Notes: generated from the letters alone by a model not told the origin. A stretch of DNA of 49,763 nt from an archaeon (GCA_902812505.1 CADDZQ010000004.1:1-49763); one strand, 5' to 3'; shown: positions 1 to 8,768, counted from the stretch's first letter. Made by a program: numbers and translations.

Positions 1-116
1 TGGTGGATATCACCTCATTGTTCACAGTATTAGACACAGAGCAAGCCAAGGTGTATATACCAAACAACACAGTGCTCACAAACGTCATCAAGCAGTATAA
101 ACAGCAAAAACCATGA
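1..116 (+). CDS. C-terminal end of an MscS-family mechanosensitive channel (partial, cut by window edge)
   Basis: The frame beginning at base 3 is open for 37 codons and stops with TGA at 114-116. It contains the string VDITSLFTVL followed by VYIPNNTVL, the pattern of the beta-domain of MscS-type channels, where a DI-x-L-x-T-x-L strand precedes VYIPN. The family is a membrane channel that opens under tension. Here the protein ends about 15 residues after the VYIPN motif, so it would lack most of the C-terminal alpha/beta cage of E. coli MscS. Short C-termini occur in the family. Only the end is visible, so the call rests on this one motif. Confidence 0.62.
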   Translation, partial: VDITSLFTVLDTEQAKVYIPNNTVLTNVIKQYKQQKP

Positions 117-318
117 GAAAGCAAAACAAGGAACCAAAGTAGCTCTCTCAGTTCTCATACTGCTGTATTTGTTTGCGTAATTAATTTTTCCATGTGATTA
201 ATACCCTGCTACAAATGCTGGATCAATACACCGTTTTAGACTGTGTTTAGAGGTCAATCATTATAGTGGTAACCATGTTTTGGCGTATGACGTAAAAATG
301 ATGGATGAAGATGTTAGC

Positions 319-780
319 TCATTTTCGTGAGTACTTTGCCATGAACTCTGTCTGCGAGATAACCAGCCCCTTAATGCTTTCCTTCAGTCTTTCAGCAGTT
401 AATCTAGGTGGGTAATTGGTTTCCTCCTTTAGCGCGTATAGCCTGAAGTAGTATCGATGGTCACCGTGGCCCCTAGGTGGACATGGACCGTCGTACCCTA
501 GGTTGTCGAAGTCGTTCACCCCCTGAACACCGAAACCGTGTAGTTCGGCGGTTTTTGGTAAATTGGGGGGTAGTCTATCGACCTTAGCCGGGATGTTGTA
601 GAGAACCCAGTGAATGAATGTTCCACCCGGAGCGTCGGGGTCCTCGACTATTAGGGCGTATGACCTACACTCTGCAGCGCCCGACCACTGTAGTGGGGGT
701 GACTGATTTTCACCATCACACGTATACTTTGCTGGGAAGCGTCCTTCAAAGTCTGACCATATTTTAAACTCCGCGCACAT
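319..780 (-). CDS. YbhB/YbcL-family PEBP (Raf-kinase-inhibitor-like) protein
   Basis: A 153-residue protein of the usual length for the bacterial/archaeal phosphatidylethanolamine-binding protein family. Family hallmarks seen in order: FPAKYTCDGENQSPPLQW near the N-terminus, ALIVEDPDAPGGTFIHWVLYNIP (the DPDAP and HW ligand-pocket motifs, residues about 43-65), and GYDGPCPPRGHGDHRYYF (GPxPPxGxHRY type, residues about 96-113). The cellular role of the prokaryotic members is unclear; they are small cytosolic ligand-binding proteins. There is no signal peptide. On the minus strand the TATA-like stretch at about 803-812 lies about 26 nt before the ATG, fitting a leaderless transcript. It is a single-gene unit. 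Confidence 0.93.
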   Translation of the reverse strand: MCAEFKIWSDFEGRFPAKYTCDGENQSPPLQWSGAAECRSYALIVEDPDAPGGTFIHWVLYNIPAKVDRLPPNLPKTAELHGFGVQGVNDFDNLGYDGPCPPRGHGDHRYYFRLYALKEETNYPPRLTAERLKESIKGLVISQTEFMAKYSRK

Positions 781-899
781 GGTTTCTCAAGTCACCCCAG
801 CTTTTTAAAGCTTATTAAGCCAAGCATTACGCACCCAGTGTTCGAGTAATATTCGAAAAGTATATATCGCTTTGTTGAGTGTATGTATAGCTGATTGAA

Positions 900-1196
900 G
901 TGAACCCCCTAATACCCTATGTGCCGTCAAGCATAATATCCTTCATACTCTTCCTAGTGGTGGGAATACTTGTTGGTGCCGCCATAAAAAAGGCGGTGGT
1001 TTCAGCCGTACTTATGATACTCGCGGGAATCATCGCTGCGGTCGCTGGGTTAAACATACTCTCATTCTATACTTCAGCCATAATCCAACACGTGCCCGGA
1101 ATACTCGCATCAGCGTCCACCCATTTTGGAAGCATTATAGACACCTTCCCAATAGCCTTCCTAATAGGTCTGGCGCTGGGTTTCTGGAAGGGCTGA
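900..1196 (+). CDS. Small hydrophobic membrane protein, function unknown
   Basis: A 98-residue protein starting with GTG, almost entirely hydrophobic. There are roughly three to four membrane segments: residues about 10-28, 32-52, and 80-96, with a moderately hydrophobic stretch between. A short charged turn (AAIKKAVV) follows the first helix and the protein ends with GFWKG. There is no catalytic motif. A strong TATA-like box (tatatatc at 861-868) precedes the start. It is not obviously linked in function to its neighbours. I do not recognise the family. Confidence 0.7.
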   Translation: MNPLIPYVPSSIISFILFLVVGILVGAAIKKAVVSAVLMILAGIIAAVAGLNILSFYTSAIIQHVPGILASASTHFGSIIDTFPIAFLIGLALGFWKG

Positions 1197-1405
1197 ACGC
1201 GTAGCGTCAAAGTAAAAACATAGCCAAACCCGACTGTGCTAGGAGCACGTCTCTCTACTCTGAAAAGCTATTAACCCGTATTTTTTAATGCTTTTTTGCA
1301 GCCACAAGTTCAATTGCTTCATTTTACGCCTCATTAAACAGGTCAGAGACAAAACACGTCGAAGTCTCCAAGAAAGTTTATATCATAATACCATTTTTTC
1401 CGATT

Positions 1406-2380
1406 ATGGAGGATAGGAAAGCGTACCTCAGGGTTCTGCGTAGCCCCGCGCGGAAGGCGATACTTGTTTACCTTGCTGAAAACGGGCCCAGCCGGTTTAT
1501 GGATATTAAGAGGGGGACTGGGCTGTCAACCGGGGTGATCTACCATCATCTTAGGAGCCTTGAGGGGTTTGTGGCTCAAGATGATAACAAAATGTATAGG
1601 CTGACTGAGGGGGGAATGAGGCTTGTTTCACTATTATCTTCAAACACACGTCAGAGCCAAAACCAAGAAGAGACGCCTGATGCAGGGGAGACAGTTAACG
1701 ACTTGCTTTTAGAGTTTTACCCTACACTTGTCAGAGCTGTGTCCTACCTGAGCTTAACCCAGCTCTTCAGAAAACTGAATACAACGTCGACTCAGATAGC
1801 TACCACAATAGCATCCCTGGAATTCGTGTTACTCATCGCGCCACACGTATCACCCATCTATTCACCCATAATCGGGGTATACGGCTACAGCGTCCCTAGC
1901 GCTCTAATCACATTCATAGTCACCTATATCATAATCAGGGTTCTGAGGTGGTTGTTGACTAGTAGTGGAGTGAGCGCACAGGATAGCTCTGGGAGCGAGC
2001 CACCTATAACTCAAAAACTCATACATCTAGTGGAACCCGAGCTCTTATCATTTTTCTCAATCGGCTTGGCGATAACCTATCTGTCTTTCATCGCAAACGG
2101 ACTACCGCTCGTCGGAGAGGTTGTATCAATCATATTGTTTATGTGGGGCTATATTTCGATAGCTTCGGCCGTAAGCTACACATCTGGTTTAGAGTTCATA
2201 CCAAGCCTACTATTACCCTTCACGATGAACATGTTCAGCTCAGCGCTAGACCAAGCCCTCCTCGAAGGATATATTCAGCCGATGGGTATAGGCTTCGACA
2301 TAGGTATGGGCGCACTCGGGCTACTAGTAGCGGCTTGGGCTGACAGGTCAATGAAAATGGTGTTTGGCCGCAGACCCTAA
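1406..2380 (+). CDS. Winged-helix DNA-binding protein fused to multi-pass membrane domain
   Basis: Residues about 5-70 form an ArsR/MarR-like winged helix: AYLRVLRSPARKAILVYLAENGPSRFMDIKRGTGLSTGVIYHHLRSLE, with the wing ending in MYRLTEGG. After a polar linker (about 75-95) the rest carries about five hydrophobic segments: around residues 125-150, 155-180, 215-240, 240-262 and 295-315. This is a one-component design in which a DNA-binding head is tethered to the membrane. Such HTH-membrane proteins are common in archaea, and their signals are mostly unknown. A TATA-like gtttatat at 1377-1384 sits about 26 nt before the ATG, so the transcript is probably leaderless. Target genes cannot be told from sequence. 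Confidence 0.85.
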   Translation: MEDRKAYLRVLRSPARKAILVYLAENGPSRFMDIKRGTGLSTGVIYHHLRSLEGFVAQDDNKMYRLTEGGMRLVSLLSSNTRQSQNQEETPDAGETVNDLLLEFYPTLVRAVSYLSLTQLFRKLNTTSTQIATTIASLEFVLLIAPHVSPIYSPIIGVYGYSVPSALITFIVTYIIIRVLRWLLTSSGVSAQDSSGSEPPITQKLIHLVEPELLSFFSIGLAITYLSFIANGLPLVGEVVSIILFMWGYISIASAVSYTSGLEFIPSLLLPFTMNMFSSALDQALLEGYIQPMGIGFDIGMGALGLLVAAWADRSMKMVFGRRP

Positions 2381-2529
2381 CCTAACTTCCGCATTAAACA
2401 AGTAGTGTTCCGGATTAGTATTAATTATACTTGCTTGCAAATATAACGCAAGCCGTTAAGCCGTTCACATGAGTATCCGTGTGTGACCGTTAAACACGCG
2501 ATAGATTTTGGGGGAAACACTACTTGGCT

Positions 2530-4113
2530 CTAGTAGCCTATGGCCGCGCCGTCGCCACGCGGATCCGCTCCACCCATTAGGGCGCCGCTTGGAAGCCTAA
2601 CTATACCTTGAGCGTGACCCATGAGTGATGAGAACCGTGCGGTGGTCTTTGGCCTGTAGCCCTCTGATGCAAGCGCTGGTAGAAGGTGTAAGTATTCCTC
2701 CTCCAAATAGAATTCCTGGCTTTGGTCGTATATTGTTCCAGTCGCCGCCCAGCGGGGTGCGTCTATTGCTTCCTGTATATCCATGCCGTAGTCCAGAAGC
2801 CTAGTGATCAGCTGCACGTGCACCTGTGGCTGCACATCCCCACCCATGGAGCCCAAGCAGAAGCGTGTGTCGCCGTCGACCAACCCGATGGATGCGCACA
2901 GGGTGTGGAAGGTGCGTTTATTGGGTTTAAGAGCGTTGTGGTGGTCCCTTCGGAGGGTAAAGTAGCAACCCCTATCGTGCAGTACGAATCCTGTGCCCTT
3001 AGGCACTACACCTGAGCCGAAGCCCATGTAATTGCTCTGGATAACCGAGGCGCATTCGCCATCACTATTCATCACTGCGAAGTAGGTGGTATCCCCCTCC
3101 CTCGCACCATTTGTTGCGTCCGCGTCACCAATATTAGAGCGTGCTTCGCTTAAGAGTTTCCCCGCGTAGTCTTTTGATAAAAAGTAGGTGGGCAACTTAA
3201 GGTAGTCTGGATCCGCTATCCACCTCGCCCTCTCCTTATACGCCAAGGTGCAGGTTCTAAACAGTAGCGACAACAACTCGGCTGACTCGGGCCTATACGT
3301 TGAGAGGTCGAAGTATTCAAGCATGTTGAGCCAGAGTAGAACTGTGGCCGCCTGGCTGTTGGGAGCGGTCTCATACACCCTGACCCCCCTATAATCCGTG
3401 GATACGGGCTCATCCCAAGTAGACCTGTGCCTCCTGAAGTCATCCTCGGTTAGTATGCCTCCTTCAGCCTCTATCCCGCGGATAATCCTGTCAAGCAGGT
3501 TTCCCTCATAATATGTCTGGCAACCTTCCTCGGCAATCATCTTCAGCGTGTTCGCCAAGTCCTTCTGCACTAGTATGCTACCAGGCTTCGGGGGTTCGCC
3601 TCCGGGTAAAAATATCTCAGCCCAGTTATGATACCTCCCAAGGGTTGTGCGCGCCGACGCCACGGAGTGAGCGTACCCATATGGGACGGGGAAACCCCTC
3701 TCGGCGTGATGTATAGCATCGTTAAGGAGAGATTTGAACTCCAGCTTCCCATAACGTTTATGCATTTCCCCCCACGCGTGAACCATGCCGGGCACAGTTA
3801 TAGCCGACAGTGGGCCGTGGGTTGGAATCGAGGTATAACCCAGCTTCTCGTAGAGGTCTATGGTTGCGCGTTCACCAGCCCTCCCACTACCATTCAAGCC
3901 AACAACTGCGCCACCAACCCTCAAGAGGGCGAATAGGTCGCCCCCCAAGCCACACATGTTGTTCTGAACAACCGTGAGTGTGGCGCTGGTCGCGATGGCC
4001 GCATCCACCACACTCCCACCAGCCTCAAGAATCTTCAAACCCGCAAGTGAGGCCAGTGGATGAGAGCTCGAAACCATACCCCTGCTACCCATAACAGTAG
4101 ATCGGTATCTCAA
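2530..4113 (-). CDS. ggt: Gamma-glutamyltransferase / gamma-glutamyl hydrolase (Ntn-hydrolase)
   Basis: A 527-residue protein with the whole GGT layout. The N-terminus has VSSSHPLASLAGLKILEAGGSVVDAA and NNMCGLGGDLFAL. The self-cleavage/catalytic threonine is expected in the GDTTYFAVMN motif at about residue 343. The small-subunit motifs PNKRTFHTL and GSMGGDVQPQVHVQ follow. The family is made as one chain and cut into two subunits at that threonine; it removes or transfers the gamma-glutamyl group of glutathione-like peptides. No signal peptide is seen, so the enzyme is probably cytosolic, as in several archaea. A TATA-like run (aaaatataag, 4135-4144) lies about 26 nt before the ATG. It begins a cluster of peptide-handling genes with the P1 peptidase and proline iminopeptidase. 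Confidence 0.95.
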   Translation of the reverse strand: MRYRSTVMGSRGMVSSSHPLASLAGLKILEAGGSVVDAAIATSATLTVVQNNMCGLGGDLFALLRVGGAVVGLNGSGRAGERATIDLYEKLGYTSIPTHGPLSAITVPGMVHAWGEMHKRYGKLEFKSLLNDAIHHAERGFPVPYGYAHSVASARTTLGRYHNWAEIFLPGGEPPKPGSILVQKDLANTLKMIAEEGCQTYYEGNLLDRIIRGIEAEGGILTEDDFRRHRSTWDEPVSTDYRGVRVYETAPNSQAATVLLWLNMLEYFDLSTYRPESAELLSLLFRTCTLAYKERARWIADPDYLKLPTYFLSKDYAGKLLSEARSNIGDADATNGAREGDTTYFAVMNSDGECASVIQSNYMGFGSGVVPKGTGFVLHDRGCYFTLRRDHHNALKPNKRTFHTLCASIGLVDGDTRFCLGSMGGDVQPQVHVQLITRLLDYGMDIQEAIDAPRWAATGTIYDQSQEFYLEEEYLHLLPALASEGYRPKTTARFSSLMGHAQGIVRLPSGALMGGADPRGDGAAIGY

Positions 4114-4271
4114 CCCAAACCCATACCGACACTAAAAATATAAGCCTTTGTTACAAAGGCGCATCAACCCAGAAACATGATCCAGCAATAGCCGTTAACC
4201 TAGGAGAATTAGAGTGTGGGGGTCATGGTTCACTGAATCCGCTAGCGTGTGTGATCGGGAGATTGAGCGGC

Positions 4272-5213
4272 TTAGCGTAGTGTTAGCTGACGGTTTGCTT
4301 TAACGCTTCTTAGTACTGCTTCAGCCACGCATACGGCTGCGGCGTAACCCACGGCATCCACTATGAATCTAGCCTCCACTGGGGGGGCTACCTTCTCAGT
4401 TGATACCGCAAATATTGTGTCGCCGTCTGTTGTGAGGTGGGCTGGCCTAACACTCATCGCTAACCCATCGTGCGCGAGCTGCGCCACCTTGATAAGCTCC
4501 TCATGTGTTAGGCGGGCGTTGGTGGCCACTACGCCGATTGTAGTTGAGCGTAAGCCACGTCCTAAGTATTCTTCCACGTGTTCCTCGAAGAGGGCGTATC
4601 CCCCCGCATCGAGCCTGGAGCCAGCTACGAAATCTCCGGTCTTATAGTCAAAGATGTTTCCCACGGAGTTTGTGACCATTAGCGCCCCCACCCGTATACC
4701 GTATGGGAGCTCGAGGCTTGATGATCCTAGGCCACCCTTTGATGCGTGACTCATCCCCCTGAACTTACCCACAGTGGCACCCCTACCAGCCCCCACGCTT
4801 CCCTCCTCAAAGCTTCCGTCACCAGCATTGAGGCAGGCCTCATATCCAAGCTTCACATAGTCAGCCTTCGAGGTGTCGGCGTACTCTAAATCGTAGATGT
4901 TAGCACCAACTATGCCTGGAAGCTTCCCCGCTCCCTGCTTTGCAGCCATACCCTTCTCAACCAGAAAGCTTCTTATACCGACGGCGCAGTCGAAGCCGAA
5001 CACGTCGCCACCCGTGAGGAAGACGGCGTGTTTTCGTATGAATGTCTTGGCGACGCCTATGGAGTCCGTATCATAGGTTCCCGGCCACCCACCTCTAGCC
5101 TCATAGGCCACTGGGAAATCCGCGTCGAAGAGTATAACACTCACACCCGTCTGGGCGTCCTCACTGTGGGCGTTACCCACCCTTATGTTCCCTACGGAGG
5201 TTATCTGACCCAT
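4272..5213 (-). CDS. P1-family peptidase (DmpA/BapA-like aminopeptidase)
   Basis: About 313 residues, the length expected for the S58 (DmpA) family, self-processing Ntn-like hydrolases that act on D-amino-acid amides and beta-peptides. Visible motifs: HSEDAQTGVSVILFD near the N-terminus, FLTGGDVFGFDCAVGIRSFL, EGSVGAGRGATVGKFRGMSH, and KGGLGSSSLELPYGIRVGALMVTN, where the family's processing/catalytic serine is expected (GSSS, about residue 170). Two starts are in frame: GTG at 5219 and ATG at 5213. ATG is preferred because a minus-strand TATA box (attaataaac, 5232-5241) lies about 25 nt upstream. It is divergent from the proline iminopeptidase gene, with a shared promoter region. Confidence 0.92.
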   Translation of the reverse strand: MGQITSVGNIRVGNAHSEDAQTGVSVILFDADFPVAYEARGGWPGTYDTDSIGVAKTFIRKHAVFLTGGDVFGFDCAVGIRSFLVEKGMAAKQGAGKLPGIVGANIYDLEYADTSKADYVKLGYEACLNAGDGSFEEGSVGAGRGATVGKFRGMSHASKGGLGSSSLELPYGIRVGALMVTNSVGNIFDYKTGDFVAGSRLDAGGYALFEEHVEEYLGRGLRSTTIGVVATNARLTHEELIKVAQLAHDGLAMSVRPAHLTTDGDTIFAVSTEKVAPPVEARFIVDAVGYAAAVCVAEAVLRSVKANRQLTLR

Positions 5214-5231
5214 AAACACAATACTTTCAAC

Positions 5232-5250
5232 ATTAATAAACTTTTTATGG
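5232..5250. promoter_or_regulatory. Back-to-back divergent TATA boxes for P1 peptidase and proline iminopeptidase genes
   Basis: On the plus strand ctttttatgg (5241-5250) is centred about 26 nt before the ATG at 5271. On the minus strand gtttattaat (forward attaataaac, 5232-5241) is centred about 25 nt before the ATG at 5213. Both spacings fit leaderless archaeal transcription, and the two boxes touch each other. This suggests joint control of the two peptidase genes. Confidence 0.55.
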
Positions 5251-5270
5251 TTGCTTACACTACTTGAATC

Positions 5271-6152
5271 ATGACTCGCTTCAGAGAGGGGTTCGTCGAC
5301 GTGAATAGAGTGAGACTCTACTATAGGGTCGCGGGGGAGGGGGCCCCCACGAAGCTAATATGTCTTCATGGTGGGCCTGGTGGCTCATGCGATTATCTTT
5401 CACCCCTACTAAAGCTTTCTGAGCGAAGCGGGGTGGAGGTTTTACTCTATGACCAGTTCGGATGCGGCAGGTCTTCGGACCCCCCCAACGACTCATGCTA
5501 CACTGTGGAGTATGGGGTTGAAGAAGTTGAAGGCATCAGGCGGTCTCTATACGGCGACGAGAAGATTTTCCTACTCGGCCACTCCTACGGAGGCCTGCTC
5601 GCAATTGCATACGCTCTAAAGTATCAGCGGAACCTGAGGGGACTAATAGTGTCGAGCGGACTCTCAAGCGTCCCCCTCACGGTCAAGGAGATGAGGCGGC
5701 TTATTAATGAGTTGCCAGAGCAGACGAGGCGTGTAATCGAGAAGTACGAGGCAACTGGGGAATTCACACACCCAGAGTACCTTAGGGCTGTCGATGATTT
5801 CTACAGGAAGCATCTGCTTCGATTACCAGAAATGCCCCCTGACGTCGCCAAGACTATGGAATACTTACAGAAGAGGAGGGTATACAGCATAATGAACGGT
5901 CCGAACGAGTTCACGATTACGGGGACAATCCATGATTGGGATCAAACGAGTAGGCTTGGAGAGATCAAAGTGCCCACGCTCATAACCGTTGGTAAATATG
6001 ATGAGGTTACCCCCACAGTTGCGGAGGTCATACATAGGGGTATACCCAACTCGACCCTTAAAGTGTTCGAGAACTCTTCGCACATGGCGATGTGGGAGGA
6101 AACAGAGAAATATCTCGCCACGATAATAGATTTCATCACACATGTGGGATGA
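5271..6152 (+). CDS. pip: Proline iminopeptidase (tricorn-interacting-factor-F1-like alpha/beta hydrolase)
   Basis: A 293-residue S33-family peptidase. Seen in order: oxyanion-hole motif HGGPGGSCDYL (about 34-44), LLYDQFGCGRSSDP (about 58-71), nucleophile elbow GHSYGG (serine about 103), acid residue in VGKYDEVTP (about 238-246) and catalytic histidine in NSSHMAMWEE (about 266). In Thermoplasma and Sulfolobus, F1 releases N-terminal proline and other residues from short peptides, completing proteasome/tricorn breakdown. It is cytosolic. The neighbours on both sides (GGT, P1 peptidase, MFS transporter) fit a peptide-scavenging role. The ATG is 26 nt after a TATA box. Confidence 0.94.
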   Translation: MTRFREGFVDVNRVRLYYRVAGEGAPTKLICLHGGPGGSCDYLSPLLKLSERSGVEVLLYDQFGCGRSSDPPNDSCYTVEYGVEEVEGIRRSLYGDEKIFLLGHSYGGLLAIAYALKYQRNLRGLIVSSGLSSVPLTVKEMRRLINELPEQTRRVIEKYEATGEFTHPEYLRAVDDFYRKHLLRLPEMPPDVAKTMEYLQKRRVYSIMNGPNEFTITGTIHDWDQTSRLGEIKVPTLITVGKYDEVTPTVAEVIHRGIPNSTLKVFENSSHMAMWEETEKYLATIIDFITHVG

Positions 6153-6179
6153 AGCTTTTTCAGAGGATTCGAATCTCGA

Positions 6180-7325
6180 TTAAGACGTTGCTTTCTTGGT
6201 TACCTCAACGTATTTTCTATAAAAATAGTAGTGTAGCAGGCTTCCACCTACCATTGAGGCCGCGCCTATTATGAATGGGAAGTCATATTCTCCCACGTTG
6301 AATAGGTAGCCTTGTAGGAAGGTTCCCGCGGAGTCGCCCAGTGTAGATGTGATAGATGACGTGCCATAACCCTTTTCAACCTGGTTCATAGACTTCAATA
6401 TCTCACCCCTCATCACTGAGCCAAACACATTACGTGTGAACCGAACAAAGCTATAGGCCGTGACGGCGATAACACTGTAGATAAGTGGCAAGCCTATCAA
6501 TGGGGCTGTGAGCGCGTACACGAGTGTAGAGGCCAAGTAGCCAAAGACAACCCTACCACTCATCCTCCCAGCTAGGTAGGTTCCAGCATATCCCACAGCG
6601 GATGTCCCAACATATATCAGGCTTATACCCAGTAGATTCACGCCTAGATTGTTATAGTAGAGTTGTAGGAGGGTCACTATGATGTTCTCACCGAATCCGG
6701 TGAACAATGCGACCACACTGTACACCAACACGTTCCGTTGGGGTGATAGGGTTAGCTTCTGAGCCTTCTTAGTGTCATTCAAACCACGTATTATTGGGAT
6801 GGGGGTGAGCCAGAGCGCACCGAGTAGTAGGAAGCTCAACCTAAAATAGGTAATGGCTGGATCAAAATACAGTAGGGCTACGCCCAGCGAGCCTAAAAGC
6901 CTACCCAGAAGTGATGACCCATTCACCGAGGAGTAGAGCGTGTTCAACTCTTCCTTACCTTTTGCGTTCGCAACTATTATCGTGTTACGCTGAACCAAGA
7001 AGGCCTGCGCTACGCCAAGCATACCGTAAGCCAAGAATAACCCGAAGAGACTTGTAGTATAGAAAATTATCCCCAGCGAGATGAAGTAGCTTATCTGGGA
7101 TACATACAGTGAAAGCTTGGCGCCGAACTTCTCCGTTATAAGAGACGCTGGATAGTATGCTACCAGTGTCACGATGGTGAAGAGTGTTAGTATGATGCCG
7201 ATTTGTAGGTCGGTGAAACCTATCCTGCTCGCGTATATCGGAAAGAGTATACCCCTAAAAATGTCTGAGCCAGATAGCGAGTATATGTAGGCTATGCTGG
7301 TTTTAAATGAAGGCATCCAATTCAC
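6180..7325 (-). CDS. MFS transporter
   Basis: A 381-residue polytopic membrane protein with about 11-12 hydrophobic segments. The N-terminal half has the MFS loop pattern between helices 2 and 3 in a weak form (YPASLITEKFGAKLSLY). The second half begins after a basic loop (LNDTKKAQKLTLSPQRN, about residue 188). Substrate cannot be inferred from sequence; the place beside peptidase genes makes a peptide or amino-acid product possible, but this is inference. GTG at 7325 or ATG at 7316 could be the start. It ends 27 bp from the convergent proline iminopeptidase gene. Confidence 0.88.
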   Translation of the reverse strand: MNWMPSFKTSIAYIYSLSGSDIFRGILFPIYASRIGFTDLQIGIILTLFTIVTLVAYYPASLITEKFGAKLSLYVSQISYFISLGIIFYTTSLFGLFLAYGMLGVAQAFLVQRNTIIVANAKGKEELNTLYSSVNGSSLLGRLLGSLGVALLYFDPAITYFRLSFLLLGALWLTPIPIIRGLNDTKKAQKLTLSPQRNVLVYSVVALFTGFGENIIVTLLQLYYNNLGVNLLGISLIYVGTSAVGYAGTYLAGRMSGRVVFGYLASTLVYALTAPLIGLPLIYSVIAVTAYSFVRFTRNVFGSVMRGEILKSMNQVEKGYGTSSITSTLGDSAGTFLQGYLFNVGEYDFPFIIGAASMVGGSLLHYYFYRKYVEVTKKATS

Positions 7326-7770
7326 CCTATTGAACTTCTTTCAAAAGTGACATCAACATACTAGGAAAGAAATATATAAATTTAAGTACATCAATAATAA
7401 ATATTTAATAAATTTTATGGACTTTCAACATGCTGTTCGAGCGAGCTATCATGCCGAGAAGCACCTCTAAGTCTAAACCAAACTGGCATAGTCATTTCCT
7501 AGATCCTATGCTATCTTCATTAATCAATTGCTTGTTCTTGTCGGTACTATAGGAGCGTGTTGTAGGGTTCACAGGTTTCCCTAAGTGCATCTGGGTGAAA
7601 GACTATCACGCTTAGATATTACGCTCACACCCAAACCTAAACCATAACGCGTCACTCCATGGATTGTGTCGAGGTTAAGGAGGCTGAGGGTGTGTTCTCT
7701 AAGCGTGTAAAACCGTTATCCGGGACGCCATCACTTCATGAGCAAAAAGAATAAATAACCCTTCATGTAG
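7326..7770. other. 445-bp stretch without a supported gene; AT-rich promoter-like part at 7370-7416
   Basis: The part at 7370-7416 is strongly AT-rich and leads into a tiny frame, ATG at 7417 with 17 codons to a stop. A second short open frame (ATG at about 7658, 31 codons) ends in front of the small gene at 7771. Neither matches a family I know. They could be remnants of a lost gene. No tRNA-like or strong hairpin structure was seen. Confidence 0.5.
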
Positions 7771-7983
7771 ATGAAGTATGAGGTGATAAAGGTGTCATCC
7801 GAGAAGTACACTGTTGGGCAGACATGGAACGCACTGAAGGCAGCTTGGAAGGGATACAAGATAGCCAAGGCTAAAGGCGAAAAGGACAAGATGATTGAGT
7901 ATGCTAGGAGAATCAGGAAGCTTCAAAGCGAGCTAAAACTACCCCTTACCAAGTTCCCTCAGCTGGGTAAGGAATTCGAGTAA
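7771..7983 (+). CDS. Small basic helical protein, function unknown
   Basis: A 70-residue protein rich in Lys and Ala. It has a probable amphipathic helical hairpin: TVGQTWNALKAAWKGYKIAKA (about 15-35), then a turn, then KDKMIEYARRIRKLQSELK (about 38-56), then a Pro/Phe tail. Net charge is strongly positive, as in proteins that bind nucleic acid or acidic partners, but no known motif is present. A TATA-like aataaataac (7750-7759) is close upstream. Its spacing would place transcription start at or just after the annotated ATG, so a start at GTG 7783 is also possible. A T-rich run follows the stop, suggesting a single-gene transcript. It looks real from its codon pattern and charge periodicity. 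Confidence 0.65.
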   Translation: MKYEVIKVSSEKYTVGQTWNALKAAWKGYKIAKAKGEKDKMIEYARRIRKLQSELKLPLTKFPQLGKEFE

Positions 7984-7990
7984 AGAGCAA

Positions 7991-8005
7991 ACCTTCCTTT
8001 TTTTT
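7991..8005 (+). terminator. T-rich archaeal terminator after the small gene
   Basis: Eight consecutive T residues (7998-8005) preceded by a C/T-rich run lie 15 nt after the stop codon at 7983. Archaeal RNA polymerase terminates at U-rich tracts without needing a hairpin. Confidence 0.5.
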
Positions 8006-8127
8006 AGTTTCGGCCACCCTCCCCCATGAAGGGGCTAAATTATCCTCGAACACGCATTCTGTGTTAATGAAGCAAAACAGTTTCGTTGCACTCCTTAACC
8101 TCCACTACGATATATTAAAACCAGGAT

Positions 8128-8763
8128 ATGTCAACAGTAGGCGAACAAGCACAGGGACAAACAAGCCTGATGGGCCGATTATTCAGAAGAATATCGGCGT
8201 GGTTCGCCAAAATCTCTAGAAAAATAAGGGGGCTGTTCTCTCCTCCAAAGGGTAACCCGCAAAGCGTCGCTGACGCTGCGAGTGATGGGGTAACCCTTGG
8301 CTCAATCATGGAGCACGCTCAAGTGGAGGCTGAAAAGAGTACGACCACACCATCCGACCACTCCACCGACGGTGAGGTAACAAGTAGTGAAGCGTCGAAA
8401 AACGGATATGAGCCACAGGTGCTACTCGGCTCCCTGCAGACCATGATAGCCACGCCACCAGTACCAGTAGAGGCTCCTAGACAGCCTGAAAGTGTGGAGG
8501 TACAAAGCTATAGCGAAGCAGATAGAGATGAAGAGGAATATGTGCCAAAGATAAAACCAAAGCCCTCACCTCCACTCCCCAAGGAGCACAAGGACCTCGT
8601 CAGGAGACTTGTCAGGGCAGGTAAGAGAAAGGAGGCAGCACAGCAACTCGAAGAGTTAGGCTACTTCTTCTCCGAGGTGTCCACAAGAGGCAAATACATA
8701 GTGGTCAAGTATAGGGGTAGAGACGGCTACCTCTACGCTGCGAGGATCAAGTATAAGGCTTAG
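8128..8763 (+). CDS. Protein with disordered middle and small conserved-looking C-terminal domain, function unknown
   Basis: 211 residues in three parts. Residues about 15-45 are a basic amphipathic segment (MGRLFRRISAWFAKISRKIR), perhaps membrane- or RNA-contacting. Residues about 50-155 are rich in Ser, Thr, Pro and Glu and look disordered (for example KIKPKPSPPLPKEH). Residues about 155-211 look folded: a helical hairpin KDLVRRLVRAGKRKEAAQQL and then a beta-rich end (GKYIVVKYRGRDGYLYAARI). I do not recognise the family. A TATA-like tatattaaaa (8111-8120) lies only about 13 nt before the ATG, so an internal start at ATG 8170 cannot be excluded. It converges with copT (5-bp gap). Confidence 0.65.
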   Translation: MSTVGEQAQGQTSLMGRLFRRISAWFAKISRKIRGLFSPPKGNPQSVADAASDGVTLGSIMEHAQVEAEKSTTTPSDHSTDGEVTSSEASKNGYEPQVLLGSLQTMIATPPVPVEAPRQPESVEVQSYSEADRDEEEYVPKIKPKPSPPLPKEHKDLVRRLVRAGKRKEAAQQLEELGYFFSEVSTRGKYIVVKYRGRDGYLYAARIKYKA

Positions 8764-8768
8764 GCCCA

